Source: Clostridiales bacterium (GTDB lineage Bacteria > Bacillota > Clostridia > Oscillospirales > Acutalibacteraceae). Taken from it: a stretch of 64,000 nt of DNA. The notes under the pieces are model-generated. The model was not told where the DNA came from and made no database searches. It worked only from the letters and a program-made list of their open reading frames with translations. Below are positions 42,409 through 51,937 of this stretch, one piece after another. The DNA lies in the NCBI GenBank assembly GCA_012839345.1, contig DUNN01000013.1, positions 62,001-126,000 of the forward strand. The letters run 5' to 3'. Every line of letters begins with the position of its first letter. Position 1 is the first letter of the stretch. The translations under genes were made by a program, and so were the position numbers.

Positions 42409-43536
42409 TTACGGGCGGTTCTCCTTGGCAATCAGTTCGCGGATCAGGGAGAAGATGTTCTTTTTAGATTGGGACGTGTCGAAACTTGCGCAGGAATTCC
42501 GCATTTCGTCCAACCGGCGGCTGTTTTCTAAAAGCTCCCCGATGGTTTTGCCCGGGTCAATACCGTTGCCCAGCTTTACGGCCATGTTGTGTGTCAGCAG
42601 GAATTTCGCATTGTCTTCCTCCTGCCCCGGAATCGCGTCAAACACCGCCAACGGAATGTTGCAGGCCAGCGCTTCCGAAACGGTCAGCCCACCGGGCTTG
42701 GTAATCAGCAGGTCGGAAGCGTGCATGTAATTTTCCACTTCATCGGTGAAATAAACCAGCTTCGTTTTCTTCGGTGTTTCGTCCAGCTCCTGTGTAAACG
42801 CTTCATAAAGCTTACGGTTGCGGCCGGTGATGATAATCACCTGGAAATCGAGCGGAAGCTGCACTAAATCCTTGTAGATTTTCATAATATTCGTTACACC
42901 GAAGCTGCCGGCCATAATCAGAATCGTCGGCAGATTCGGGTCCATCCCGAATTTTTCACGCAGTGCGGATTTGTTGCCCTCGTTGAAAAATACGTCACTG
43001 ACCGGGATGCCGAACGGATAGATTTTTTCTTTCTTTACGCCCATGGCCTCCATTTCGGGAATCATATCCGCCGTAGAAACAACATAGGCATCCACATTGG
43101 GCGCAATCCACGCGCGGTGCGGGCCATAGTCCGTCATCAGGCAGATGAGCGGCGCGGAAGTAACCCCTTTCCCTTTTAAATGGGAGACCATTTCGGTGGC
43201 AAACGGGTGCGTGGAAATGATGACGTCTGGCTTGTGCTCCTCAATCAGCGGGGCCAGCTTTAGGCTGAACACGCTGGTAAAGCGGTTCATCATATTGAAC
43301 AGAATACTTTCCTCGTTTGTCTTGCGGTAAAGCTGACCGAACACCTTAGGCGTTTTGGTGGCAAGAAAATGATAACCGTCGCACACGGTTTTATCCAATA
43401 CCACGCCGATGTACTTTATTGCGTCTACCAGAACCACTTCATTCCCTTCGGAATTTTCGCGGATGTAATTTTCAATTGCATGGGACGCCCTCAGGTGGCC
43501 TCCGCCGGTCGCTGCGGAGAGAATTAAAATTTTCAT
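42409..43536 (-). CDS. UgtP/MGDG-synthase-type glycosyltransferase
   Basis: Membrane-associated GT28 enzyme expected to transfer a sugar from a UDP donor to diacylglycerol, making glycolipids and lipoteichoic-acid anchors. The N-terminal MKILILSAATGGGHLRASHA is the acceptor-side motif; the C-terminal half has the nucleotide-sugar motif LLITKPGGLTVSEALACNIP. 375 residues. ATG at 43536 is preceded by GGATGGGG. It is divergent from the VanW gene; the 360-base gap holds the VanW promoter and little else visible. Confidence 0.9.
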   Translation of the reverse strand: MKILILSAATGGGHLRASHAIENYIRENSEGNEVVLVDAIKYIGVVLDKTVCDGYHFLATKTPKVFGQLYRKTNEESILFNMMNRFTSVFSLKLAPLIEEHKPDVIISTHPFATEMVSHLKGKGVTSAPLICLMTDYGPHRAWIAPNVDAYVVSTADMIPEMEAMGVKKEKIYPFGIPVSDVFFNEGNKSALREKFGMDPNLPTILIMAGSFGVTNIMKIYKDLVQLPLDFQVIIITGRNRKLYEAFTQELDETPKKTKLVYFTDEVENYMHASDLLITKPGGLTVSEALACNIPLAVFDAIPGQEEDNAKFLLTHNMAVKLGNGIDPGKTIGELLENSRRLDEMRNSCASFDTSQSKKNIFSLIRELIAKENRP

Positions 43537-43834
43537 GCTTATGCCCCATCCTTTTTTCGGGCCGGAAGTTTCGGACTGTTCGCCCATCCGCCTGCCGGAC
43601 GGCGGAAGATTCCATGGCTCCGTATTTGTATTATAAAAATATTTTACACGTTATAAAATTTTGTTTCCGAATTCTACCAAATTTATGCTGTGTTTCAGTT
43701 TACAATAAGATAAAACCGCGTTGCACCGCAGAAGCAAAATAAGTAAACCAGATATGATTATAAAAGGTATGGTGTATATTGTCAATCATCGTCTGTCCCA
43801 CTGCGGGGCAGCGGATCTGTAATGAAGCTGTTAC

Positions 43835-43863
43835 TTTACTTTTACCAGGCTGCGCTCTATAAT
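43835..43863 (+). promoter_or_regulatory. Promoter of the VanW gene
   Basis: TTTACT (43835-43840), 17-bp spacer, TATAAT (43858-43863), about 37 bases before the start codon. The preceding gap from 43537 shows AT-rich sequence but no further feature I can support. Confidence 0.6.
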
Positions 43864-43899
43864 GAAAACTGCATCTATGTAAAGTATGGGAGGCATACT

Positions 43900-45537
43900 A
43901 TGGCCGCAAACAACGTTATCGATATATCTTCCGGAGCAAAGCGCAAAAAGCATACGGCGCTCTGGATAACGCTTGCCGTGGTTTTGGTGCTTGGGGCTGC
44001 GGGAGGATTTTTCGGTACGCAGCTTTACAGCGTCTATCAGCATCAGGCAGAGGTTGCTGCTGCTATTGACACCAACACATTCTATCCCGGAATTGTGGTT
44101 CAGGGTGTTGACTTAGGCGGAAAAACCATGGATCAAGCGCAAAGCGAAATGAAGGCATTGGAACCTTCCCTGCGCGACAAGGTCGACATCACCCTAACAC
44201 ACGGGGGAAAAAGCTGGAAGATTACGCAGGATGACTTGAGCTTCACCTTCAACACGGATTCCGTGCTGAAAGAGGCATATTCCTACGCGCGCGACGGTGA
44301 CCGGGAGGAACGCTACCAGAAGGTGCAGGCTTTAAAAACCACACCCAAAACCTGGTCCATTACCAATACCATGAATTACGACGGCGTGAAAACCAAGCTG
44401 GAAACCATAGCGAAGGACATCGCCTATGACCCGGTGGACGCCACCGTAGCTTCGTTCGACCCGAAAACGGCTACGTTTTCCTACGTGGACGGCAAGAACG
44501 GTTTGTCCGTGGATACCAATAAACTGATTGCCGACGTGGAAAAACTCATCAACGGGTCAAAAACAGGCACAGTGGAAGTTCCCACGGTTGTGGTACCGTT
44601 CAACAAGACGGTGGCAGAGGTCAAGAGCCATCTTCAGAAGTTGGGTACATACAGCACCGTTTCCACCAATACTGCCAACGGCACCTACAATATGGCGCGC
44701 GCGCTGGCGGCGGTGAACGGAACGTGTGTAAAGCCCGGTGAGGTCTTTTCCTTTAACGCCACCACAGGCAACTGCAACAAAGCGAATGGTTACAAAGAGG
44801 CAGGCGCCATTCTGAACGGCCGCATGATTCAATCTTACGGCGGCGGAATCTGCCAGGCATCTACCACCATTTACGGGGCCGCATTGCGCTCCGGCATGGT
44901 CATTGTGCAGCGTTCCAACCACTCCATCCCGTCTGTGTACTGCCCCATCGGGCAGGACGCCGCGGTGAGCTACCCGGAGCTGGACTTTAAATTCAAAAAT
45001 CCGACCCCTTACCCGGTTTATATTGTAACCAGCACCAAGAACAAAACCCTGACTGCAACGTTTTATGGCTATCAGCCACCGGACTATGATAGAATCGAGA
45101 TTACTTCCCAGAAAACGGCGACCATTGACGCGCCGAAAGAAGTGAAGTACATTGTGGACAATACGCTCGCAAAGGGAACGAAAAAGCTGACCTCCAAAGC
45201 GCGCAACGGATACCGTGCGACGGCAACGCGGCTGTACTATAAAAACGGCAGCATTGTGAAAACGGAGCAGCTTCCCTCCTCTTATTACCGACCCAGCCCG
45301 GCTTATTATTCCATTGGCCCGGGAACTTCGACCAGCACGCCGGCCAGCAGTTCGGCGGCCCCCTCTAAACCGGCCGCTTCTTCTAAACCAGCATCGTCTT
45401 CTCAGTCGACGGTTTCTTCTTCGTTGGCTTCATCCAAACTGCCGGTCAGTTCGGTACCGGAATCCTCTGCGCCGCCAGCCAGCTCCCATCCTGCTTCTTC
45501 CGAAAGTGACGGGGGCGACGGCATCGTTTACAACTAA
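43900..45537 (+). CDS. VanW-family cell-surface protein
   Basis: A 545-residue envelope protein of unknown biochemical role. A basic N-terminus and one membrane helix (about residues 19-42) anchor it; then come putative peptidoglycan-binding repeats (about 65-260), the VanW domain (about 265-410; NMARALAAVNGTCVKPGEVF, YGGGICQASTTIYGAALRSG), a G5-like domain (about 415-475) and a Ser/Pro/Ala-rich tail of about 60 residues. ATG at 43900 follows GGGAGG; the frame is open upstream from an ATG at 43822 overlapping the promoter. Followed by a terminator. Confidence 0.9.
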   Translation: MAANNVIDISSGAKRKKHTALWITLAVVLVLGAAGGFFGTQLYSVYQHQAEVAAAIDTNTFYPGIVVQGVDLGGKTMDQAQSEMKALEPSLRDKVDITLTHGGKSWKITQDDLSFTFNTDSVLKEAYSYARDGDREERYQKVQALKTTPKTWSITNTMNYDGVKTKLETIAKDIAYDPVDATVASFDPKTATFSYVDGKNGLSVDTNKLIADVEKLINGSKTGTVEVPTVVVPFNKTVAEVKSHLQKLGTYSTVSTNTANGTYNMARALAAVNGTCVKPGEVFSFNATTGNCNKANGYKEAGAILNGRMIQSYGGGICQASTTIYGAALRSGMVIVQRSNHSIPSVYCPIGQDAAVSYPELDFKFKNPTPYPVYIVTSTKNKTLTATFYGYQPPDYDRIEITSQKTATIDAPKEVKYIVDNTLAKGTKKLTSKARNGYRATATRLYYKNGSIVKTEQLPSSYYRPSPAYYSIGPGTSTSTPASSSAAPSKPAASSKPASSSQSTVSSSLASSKLPVSSVPESSAPPASSHPASSESDGGDGIVYN

Positions 45538-45543
45538 ATCCAA

Positions 45544-45578
45544 TAGTCGGGGCGTATTTCCACCCCGACTAAATTTTT
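45544..45578 (+). terminator. Terminator after the VanW gene
   Basis: TAGTCGGGG pairs with CCCCGACTA around a 10-base loop, followed by AATTTTTC. Confidence 0.85.
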
Positions 45579-45797
45579 CTTGACTTTTTATGGGCAATCT
45601 GCAAAAATGTATTTAAGAATACCTTCCCGCAAAAAACAGAATGTTTCACAGCCTGATATATATTTTTTAGGGTAAAACGTATGAATGATTCTGGAAAGTC
45701 GATACTTTACACGTAGAAATATGGCCGCAAGCCATTGGAAGTGTAAACTTGTTTAAAAATTAGAACAAGGCTTTCCGTCACAGAAAGGATGAGTGAT

Positions 45798-46787
45798 TTG
45801 GCATCTGTCAGCAAAACACCGAAGGTGAGCGTTGTTATTCCTGTTTACAACGTTGAAAAGTATGTCGGAAAGTGCCTTTCCTCCCTTGTTGACCAAACCT
45901 TTACCGATTTTGAAATTATTGCGGTAAACGATGGTTCCCGCGACAGTTCCCTTGAAATTCTCCGCAGCTTTGAACGGAACTATTCGTTTATTACCGTAAT
46001 CAATCAGTCAAATCAGGGCATGTCTGCCGCGCGGAACGCGGGAATCGCGATTGCGCGCGGGGAATACCTATGCCTGATTGACAGCGATGACTTCGTTGCT
46101 CCCACCTTTCTGGAGGAGCTTTACAACGCGTGTGAAGAAACCCAGTCCGATATTGCCTGCTGTTACTATTATTTTCGATTTGTGGAAAATAATTTTATTT
46201 TTGAATACCCGTTCCGGACGAAAGGCGTATTCAATCAGGCGCAGGCAATGAACAAGCTGCTGCGAGACGTGCAGATTCAAAGTCTGGTCTGGAATAAAAT
46301 GTATAAGCGCAGCCTGTTTACCGATTATAATATTAAATTCCCATCCATGTGCTTTGAGGATATGGCGGTGGCTAACCAGATTTTTTCCCATGCAAAGCGC
46401 GTGGTGGTCATCGACCGTCCGCTTTACTACTACAACCAGCGCCCTGGCAGCACACTGGCTACTATCAATGCGGACAAGATCAACGACTTTATCCGGGCAA
46501 TCGCCATGGTGCGCAGTTCCCTGGAACGCACGGGCACCTATGAAAAGTACCGGAAAAGCTATTTGGCTTTGACTAGAAAAACCTGCGCCTGCTGTTATTT
46601 GTATGTATTAAAGCTGCACAATGAGAAAAAATGTATGCATGGATGCATGTCGAATATGAAGCGTATTTCGCGTGCCATCAAACATTATTCCGGGAATGAG
46701 TTCAGTCCGGCGACCAAGTTTAGCGAATTGCCCGATGTTGTAGCTTCCCCTGAAAAACTGCAGGAAGAATATATGACCCGCTATTAA
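45798..46787 (+). CDS. Family 2 glycosyltransferase
   Basis: Cytoplasmic or membrane-associated GT-A transferase for a cell-surface polysaccharide. KVSVVIPVYNVEKYV begins the nucleotide-sugar fold, VNDGSRD and CLIDSDDF hold the Asp residues that bind donor and metal, and YYNQRPGST is a frequent later motif. The ATG at 45789 overlaps the AAAGGA site, so the TTG at 45798, nine bases after it, is taken as start. The following gene for a flippase-like membrane protein is 120 bases away and may be co-transcribed. Substrates unknown. Confidence 0.88.
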   Translation: MASVSKTPKVSVVIPVYNVEKYVGKCLSSLVDQTFTDFEIIAVNDGSRDSSLEILRSFERNYSFITVINQSNQGMSAARNAGIAIARGEYLCLIDSDDFVAPTFLEELYNACEETQSDIACCYYYFRFVENNFIFEYPFRTKGVFNQAQAMNKLLRDVQIQSLVWNKMYKRSLFTDYNIKFPSMCFEDMAVANQIFSHAKRVVVIDRPLYYYNQRPGSTLATINADKINDFIRAIAMVRSSLERTGTYEKYRKSYLALTRKTCACCYLYVLKLHNEKKCMHGCMSNMKRISRAIKHYSGNEFSPATKFSELPDVVASPEKLQEEYMTRY

Positions 46788-46907
46788 CGACTGCCGCGAA
46801 GCGGAATCCGCTGTTTCGGGAATGCAAACCGGGCGTGTTCACGGTTCGCGGCGGTCGTTTTGCGGCTTGTCTGCCTTGTTCCCTGGGAACTAGGAGCATT
46901 CGGAGCT

Positions 46908-48029
46908 ATGAATCAGAACAGGAGCAAAACATCGAAACGGTTTCAATGGGTCCTTTTCGCAATCACTTTAGCTTTGCTCGGTTACTTCTGCTTTTCCGAC
47001 AACAACCTTGCCACCCTTTGCCAAAGCCTTCCCACCCTAAACTTTTTCTGGCTGGTGTGTGCCGCTGCTTGCATGGTGCTGAACTGGGTGATGGACAGCT
47101 TTGTCATTCGGATGCTTTTGTCCGCTTCGTTCCGCGATGATTTCGGATTTCGCCGCGCATTCCGCGTAACGATGGTGGGGCAGTATTTTAACTCCGTTAC
47201 TCCCTATGCCGTCGGCGGCCAGCCAATGCAGCTGCTTGCCATGACGCGGCAGGGTGTGTCCTCGGGCACAGCACTTTCCGTATTGGTGCGGAAATTTTTA
47301 ATTTATCAAACGACCATCACCGTTTATTCCCTGGTGGTGATTGTGGTAAAATATTCGTTTTTTCAAAGCCAGATTCAGAACTTTATGGCGCTGGCGTTCA
47401 TCGGGTTCCTTGCCCAGGCTGCGATTGTGGTGGTTTTGCTGCTGTTTGCCAAAAGCCCGAAATTTACCACCAGACTGATTCACGGCGTGGTTTGGGTGCT
47501 GACCAAATGCCATATTGTAAAAAATCCGCAGGCCGCAAAGGACTCGGTCCGAAATCAGTTGGAGTTTTACCTGAAGAGCAATCGGACGATGCACGGCAAC
47601 CGGAAAATGCGGGCCAGAATGTACGGTTACACGGTCATTCAGCTGACGGCCCTGTTTTCGGTTCCTTTTTTCCTTTATAAGGCGTTTCACAACAGTGGGT
47701 TTCCTGTTGCAAATATGATTGCAGCTCAGAGCTTTGTTACCATGATTTCGTCGTATACGCCGCTTCCGGGCGCAGCTGGGGCTGCCGAAGGCAGCTTTTT
47801 AATGATTTTTCAGCTTTTTTTCCGCGAAAATGTCATTAAACAGGCGATGCTGCTCTGGCGGTTTATCACCTATTATTCCTGTATTATTGTAGGCGCCTTT
47901 TATGCAGGGCTGGAAAACAAGCAGGAAAAATTAAGAGAAAAATTCCGCGAATCCGAAGCGGTTCCGCCGGCAGAGTCGGAGGAAAACGGGATGCGGGCAG
48001 AACCGGTTCTGTCGGATTCAAAACGGTAG
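46908..48029 (+). CDS. Flippase-like/LPG-synthase-transmembrane family protein
   Basis: An integral membrane protein of 373 residues with about eight helices, in the UPF0104/LPG_synthase_TM family (YFNSVTPYAVGGQPMQLLAM and SYTPLPGAAGAAEGSFLM are the family motifs). Relatives include the flipping half of MprF and proteins near glycosyltransferases. It lacks the C-terminal catalytic domain of MprF, so only lipid or glycolipid translocation can be proposed. ATG at 46908 follows CGGAG; the open frame extends upstream without a site. It lies between a glycosyltransferase and nadE. Confidence 0.87.
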   Translation: MNQNRSKTSKRFQWVLFAITLALLGYFCFSDNNLATLCQSLPTLNFFWLVCAAACMVLNWVMDSFVIRMLLSASFRDDFGFRRAFRVTMVGQYFNSVTPYAVGGQPMQLLAMTRQGVSSGTALSVLVRKFLIYQTTITVYSLVVIVVKYSFFQSQIQNFMALAFIGFLAQAAIVVVLLLFAKSPKFTTRLIHGVVWVLTKCHIVKNPQAAKDSVRNQLEFYLKSNRTMHGNRKMRARMYGYTVIQLTALFSVPFFLYKAFHNSGFPVANMIAAQSFVTMISSYTPLPGAAGAAEGSFLMIFQLFFRENVIKQAMLLWRFITYYSCIIVGAFYAGLENKQEKLREKFRESEAVPPAESEENGMRAEPVLSDSKR

Positions 48030-48047
48030 AAGGAATGGAAAAAATTG

Positions 48048-49946
48048 ATGCAGGATGGATTTTATAAAGTAGCGGCGGCAACTCCTTCCATTAAGGTTGC
48101 CGACTGCTCGTACAATGAAGATCAGATTTTCGATCTAATGCAGCAGGCTGCCGACCGCGGGGTCAGCGTCATCGTATTCCCGGAACTAAGCCTGACGGGC
48201 TATACCTGCGGGGACCTGTTTCGGGACCGCACCCTGATTTTAGGTGCGGAACGCGCGCTGAGAAATTTGATGGAACGGACGAAGGATTTGAACCTTCTGG
48301 CGGTCGTCGGGCTGCCGGTTGCCGCCGGCGCCGACCTTTACAACGCTGCGGCGGTGTTTTGCCGAGGGGAATTGCTTGGGCTTGCGGCAAAATCCAATAT
48401 TCCGAATTATACGGAGTTTTACGAAGCACGGTACTTTACCCCTTCCCCCGAATATCGGGAGGTAACGCTTTGCGGGGAAACGGTTCCACTTGGCAGCCGC
48501 CTTATTTTCCCATGTGAGAATGCCCCTGAACTGGTGGTCGGCGTGGAAATCTGCGAAGACCTGTGGGTGTCCGACCCGCCGTCCGCTGCGCTTGCACGCG
48601 CCGGAGCGACGCTGATTTTGAACCCCTCCGCCAGCGATGAAATTATCGGCAAGTCACCCTACCGCCGGATGCTGGTGAATTCCCAGTCCGGGCGGCTGAT
48701 TTCAGCCTATGTTTACGCCGATGCGGGCGAGGGCGAGTCCACGACCGATTTAATTTATACCGGGCATAACATTATTGCGGAAAACGGTACGGTACTGGCG
48801 GAGTCCACTCAGTTTTATACCGGGCTGACTACAGCGGATGTGGATTTGCAGCGAATCCATCAGGAACGCCTGCGCACCACCACCTGGACAAACGGCCCCG
48901 AAGCAGCGGCTATCCCGTTTGTCATGGAGTTTCCGTCGTTCCGTCTGGAACGGAAAATCCCGCCGCTTCCGTTTGTGCCGGATGACGTACGGGATTTGAA
49001 CGAACGCTGCGAACTGATTTTGAATATGCAGGCATGGGGGCTGAAAAAGCGGCTGGCCCACACCGGTGTGAAGGATGTGGCCATCGGCGTGTCCGGCGGG
49101 CTGGATTCCACGCTGGCCCTGCTGGTGATTGCACGGGCGTTTGACCTGCAGAAGCTGGACCGCAAGGGAATTCATGCGATTTCCATGCCGGGCTTCGGCA
49201 CGACTTCGCGCACGAAGAGCAACGCACAGCGCCTTTCGGAACTGCTGGGCGTGCAGTATCAGGAAATTCCGATTCACGCTGCGGTTGATCAGCATTTTAA
49301 GGATATTTCCCACGATCCCGCAGTTCAGGACGTGACATATGAAAATTCTCAGGCGCGCGAACGCACACAGATTTTAATGGATATCGCCAACCAGAACGGC
49401 GGGTTTGTCATCGGCACGGGGGATTTGTCGGAACTGGCGCTCGGATGGGCAACCTTTAACGGTGATATTATGTCCATGTACGGCATCAACTGTTCCATTC
49501 CGAAGACGCTGGTCCGCCATTTGGTTCGTCATGTGGCAGATACAGCTAGTGATGACCTGCGCGCCGTACTGGAGGATGTGCTGGACACCCCCGTCAGCCC
49601 GGAGCTTCTCCCGCCCGTGGATGGGAAAATCGCACAGAAAACGGAAAACATCGTCGGGCCATACGAACTGCACGACTTTTTCCTGTACTATATGATGCGT
49701 TTCGGCTTTACACCCGGTAAAATCTACCGGATGGCACAGCACGCGTTTGCCGGAACCTATGACGATGAAACGATTAAAACATGGCTGAAGAACTTTTACC
49801 GCCGCTTCTTTGCGCAGCAGTTTAAGCGCTCCTGTCTGCCAGACGGACCGAAGGTGGGCAGCGTGTCCCTTTCGCCGCGCGGCGATTGGCGCATGCCAAG
49901 CGACGCCAGCGCGCGGCTGTGGATGGAAGAAATTGAAGCATTGTAA
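48048..49946 (+). CDS. nadE: Glutamine-dependent NAD synthetase
   Basis: Makes NAD from deamido-NAD with glutamine. The N-terminal nitrilase-type glutaminase (about residues 1-300) has the Glu (FPELSLTGYTCGD), Lys (KSNIPNYTEFYEARYF) and Cys (GVEICEDLW) of the triad; the C-terminal synthetase has the P-loop GVSGGLDSTLALLV and GTGDLSELALGW. 632 residues, usual for the two-domain form. The ATG at 48048 lies 9 bases after AGGAATGG. It starts 18 bases after the preceding gene and is likely in the same transcript. Confidence 0.95.
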   Translation: MQDGFYKVAAATPSIKVADCSYNEDQIFDLMQQAADRGVSVIVFPELSLTGYTCGDLFRDRTLILGAERALRNLMERTKDLNLLAVVGLPVAAGADLYNAAAVFCRGELLGLAAKSNIPNYTEFYEARYFTPSPEYREVTLCGETVPLGSRLIFPCENAPELVVGVEICEDLWVSDPPSAALARAGATLILNPSASDEIIGKSPYRRMLVNSQSGRLISAYVYADAGEGESTTDLIYTGHNIIAENGTVLAESTQFYTGLTTADVDLQRIHQERLRTTTWTNGPEAAAIPFVMEFPSFRLERKIPPLPFVPDDVRDLNERCELILNMQAWGLKKRLAHTGVKDVAIGVSGGLDSTLALLVIARAFDLQKLDRKGIHAISMPGFGTTSRTKSNAQRLSELLGVQYQEIPIHAAVDQHFKDISHDPAVQDVTYENSQARERTQILMDIANQNGGFVIGTGDLSELALGWATFNGDIMSMYGINCSIPKTLVRHLVRHVADTASDDLRAVLEDVLDTPVSPELLPPVDGKIAQKTENIVGPYELHDFFLYYMMRFGFTPGKIYRMAQHAFAGTYDDETIKTWLKNFYRRFFAQQFKRSCLPDGPKVGSVSLSPRGDWRMPSDASARLWMEEIEAL

Positions 49947-49973
49947 CAAAGAATAAGAGAATTCTATTAAAAA

Positions 49974-50020
49974 CCCCGGCAGGCCGCAGGATATAAACTG
50001 CGGTTTGCCGGGGCTTTTTG
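49974..50020 (+). terminator. nadE terminator
   Basis: CCCCGGC and GCCGGGG with an inner CCGCAG/CTGCGG stem, followed by CTTTTTG. Confidence 0.85.
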
Positions 50021-50054
50021 TGCTCTTGGGCAAAATCGCTGGTGCACGGCGGAT

Positions 50055-50531
50055 TCAAAGAAGCGGTAGCCTAGCCACAAGCTCGCCGTCGTCGTCCACT
50101 TCGCCGGTTTCCGTGAAGCCAAGAGAGGCGTAAAGGGCATTTGCAATGAAGTTTTCGGGTTCATAGGAAATAAAAACATGGGAAGCCTTTCCGCACGGAA
50201 ACGTGCGCAGGAGCTCCAGCGCTTTTTGCATGGCTGCCTTTCCAAATCCCCGACCTTGAAAACGCTGGTCAATCATCAGGCGGCAGACCCAGTACTGCGG
50301 CTCTGTTCTGGTTTCGTTCGGCTCGTTGTAGGCCAGCATCAGAAAACCGACCATCGTGCCGTTCTGATAAATGGCATAGGGCAGGGGGATGCAGTCCTTT
50401 GTAGTAAGGGCGACGTAGGCTTCCGCCAGACTGCGCAGATTGCTGGCGACAAAACCGGACTGTTCCTTCTTTGGCTCCAACCGGATACATTCCTCAAAAT
50501 TGTCCAACGTAATTTGCCTGAGCTCCGTCAT
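50055..50531 (-). CDS. GNAT-family N-acetyltransferase
   Basis: A 158-residue acetyl-CoA transferase. The acetyl-CoA loop is in VCRLMIDQRFQGRGFGKAAM (Q/RxxGxG/A) and the C-terminal FYANALYASLGFTETGE-like end is typical; overall it most resembles diamine/spermidine acetyltransferases (PaiA/BltD). Acceptor cannot be told from sequence. ATG at 50531 follows GGAGG by 5 bases. A terminator separates it from the lytic transglycosylase gene upstream. Confidence 0.88.
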   Translation of the reverse strand: MTELRQITLDNFEECIRLEPKKEQSGFVASNLRSLAEAYVALTTKDCIPLPYAIYQNGTMVGFLMLAYNEPNETRTEPQYWVCRLMIDQRFQGRGFGKAAMQKALELLRTFPCGKASHVFISYEPENFIANALYASLGFTETGEVDDDGELVARLPLL

Positions 50532-50553
50532 GAAATCCTCCAAATCCACCCAA

Positions 50554-50595
50554 TAAAAAAGCTCGGTTCTTTTGCACTTAGGCACAGAACCGGGC
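50554..50595 (-). terminator. Terminator of the lytic transglycosylase gene
   Basis: GCTCGGTTC with GAACCGGGC (8 of 9 pairs) and inner TGC/GCA, followed on the minus strand by TTTTTTATTG. Confidence 0.8.
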
Positions 50596-50613
50596 GTGAT
50601 TTTATTTTTGAAT

Positions 50614-51654
50614 TTAATACAAAAGACTGATGCTGTTGTTGTAATTGTCCGTGGAACCCCAATCCCCAGATGAGGAGCCGGCAAGCTCACTGATGCCGGA
50701 CAGAGCGGAGGACAAGCCGGATAAACCCGACAGCGCAGACAAATCGGAAGAATCACCGGTTAATCCCATTAAGCCGGAAAGATCGGAAAGGCTGGTCATT
50801 TCCTCGTAATCACTGGTGCTTTCGAGATCCCCGCTTAGGTCGGTGATACTGGAAGCAAGCGACTGTGTGGTTTCCGTCTGAATCTGGGAGACCCAAAGTT
50901 TCAGGAAAGAAAGGTAATCCTGATACGTAAATCCGCTGTTTTCGGTGGAGGAAGAGGAATTCAACAGAGAGCCAAGCGCGGCAGAGCCGGAAGAAGTTCC
51001 GGACAGGGCGCTCAGTACCCCAAGGGAACTCAACATTCCCTGCGAATTCAGAGAACCCAATCCGCTCAGGGCCGCCAGCTCCCCACTCAGGCCCGAAGAA
51101 GAATCGGAGCCGCCCGAAAGCGAAGAAATTTCCGGTGCATCCAGCGACATGCCTGCATAGTTCATAACACGCGTGACATAGGTCTGGGTTTCTTTAAACG
51201 GAGGAATCCCACCGTACTTTGCCACGTTGCCGCTTCCTGCGTTGTAGGCCGCAAGCGCTAGCTTTACGTCGCCGTCGTATTGGCTGATTTTTTGGCTGAG
51301 GTACCGTGCCCCGGCCATAATGTTCTGTTCCGGGTCCAGCGGGTTGGTTACCCCCATGGAGGCAGCAGTGGACGGCATCAGCTGCATGACGCCCTGTGCG
51401 CCGCAGCGGGAAACCGCGTTCGGATCAAAGCCGGATTCCGCTTTTGCCACTGCTTTTAACAGGTTGACGGGAACTCCATAAGTTTGCGACGCACGGTTAA
51501 AAATATCATCCAAATCCGTTGGCTTCTGTGCAGCGCTGACCGCGTTGTTAAACAGCTTGGAAAAGCTGGAGGACTCTGTCTTTCCCGAAGATGCTTTGCG
51601 GCTTACGGAAGCCGGTTGGCTGGTTCGTTTTGCCTGAATTTGAAGTTCACTCAT
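50614..51654 (-). CDS. SLT-type lytic transglycosylase with Leu-Ser-Gly tail
   Basis: Peptidoglycan-cleaving enzyme of family 1: after about 55 linker residues, the SLT domain (about 60-165) has the catalytic Glu in AVAKAESGFDPNAVS, the GAQGVMQLMP and NIMAGARYLSQKI motifs, and ALAAYNAGSGNV. The remaining 170 residues are low-complexity, rich in Leu, Ser and Gly in repeated LSGL/LSDLSG units, an unusual tail. No signal peptide is visible (SELQIQAKRTSQPA), so export would need another route or it acts after lysis or in the developing spore. ATG at 51654 follows AAGGAG. Confidence 0.87.
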   Translation of the reverse strand: MSELQIQAKRTSQPASVSRKASSGKTESSSFSKLFNNAVSAAQKPTDLDDIFNRASQTYGVPVNLLKAVAKAESGFDPNAVSRCGAQGVMQLMPSTAASMGVTNPLDPEQNIMAGARYLSQKISQYDGDVKLALAAYNAGSGNVAKYGGIPPFKETQTYVTRVMNYAGMSLDAPEISSLSGGSDSSSGLSGELAALSGLGSLNSQGMLSSLGVLSALSGTSSGSAALGSLLNSSSSTENSGFTYQDYLSFLKLWVSQIQTETTQSLASSITDLSGDLESTSDYEEMTSLSDLSGLMGLTGDSSDLSALSGLSGLSSALSGISELAGSSSGDWGSTDNYNNSISLLY

Positions 51655-51937
51655 GGTTCTTCTCCTTAGGGCTTTAATCGGATAGCCTGTATGCAAAATA
51701 TCCCTGATATTAGAATTAACTTATAAAATCTGCTGTCTTTTATATCGTCCCGAAACATGGAAAAGTTAGGGCTGTTTTAAAAAATGTATTGCATTTATAA
51801 AGGCATTCCGTAAATTCCCTTAGAACGTTACTTGAAACTGTATATTTTTTTAGGAGAAAGGGAAAATACCTGATAACGGGATTGCGATCACTTTTCAATT
51901 GGTAGGGAAAGAAATCGCAGATAAAGGAGGACTTAAA

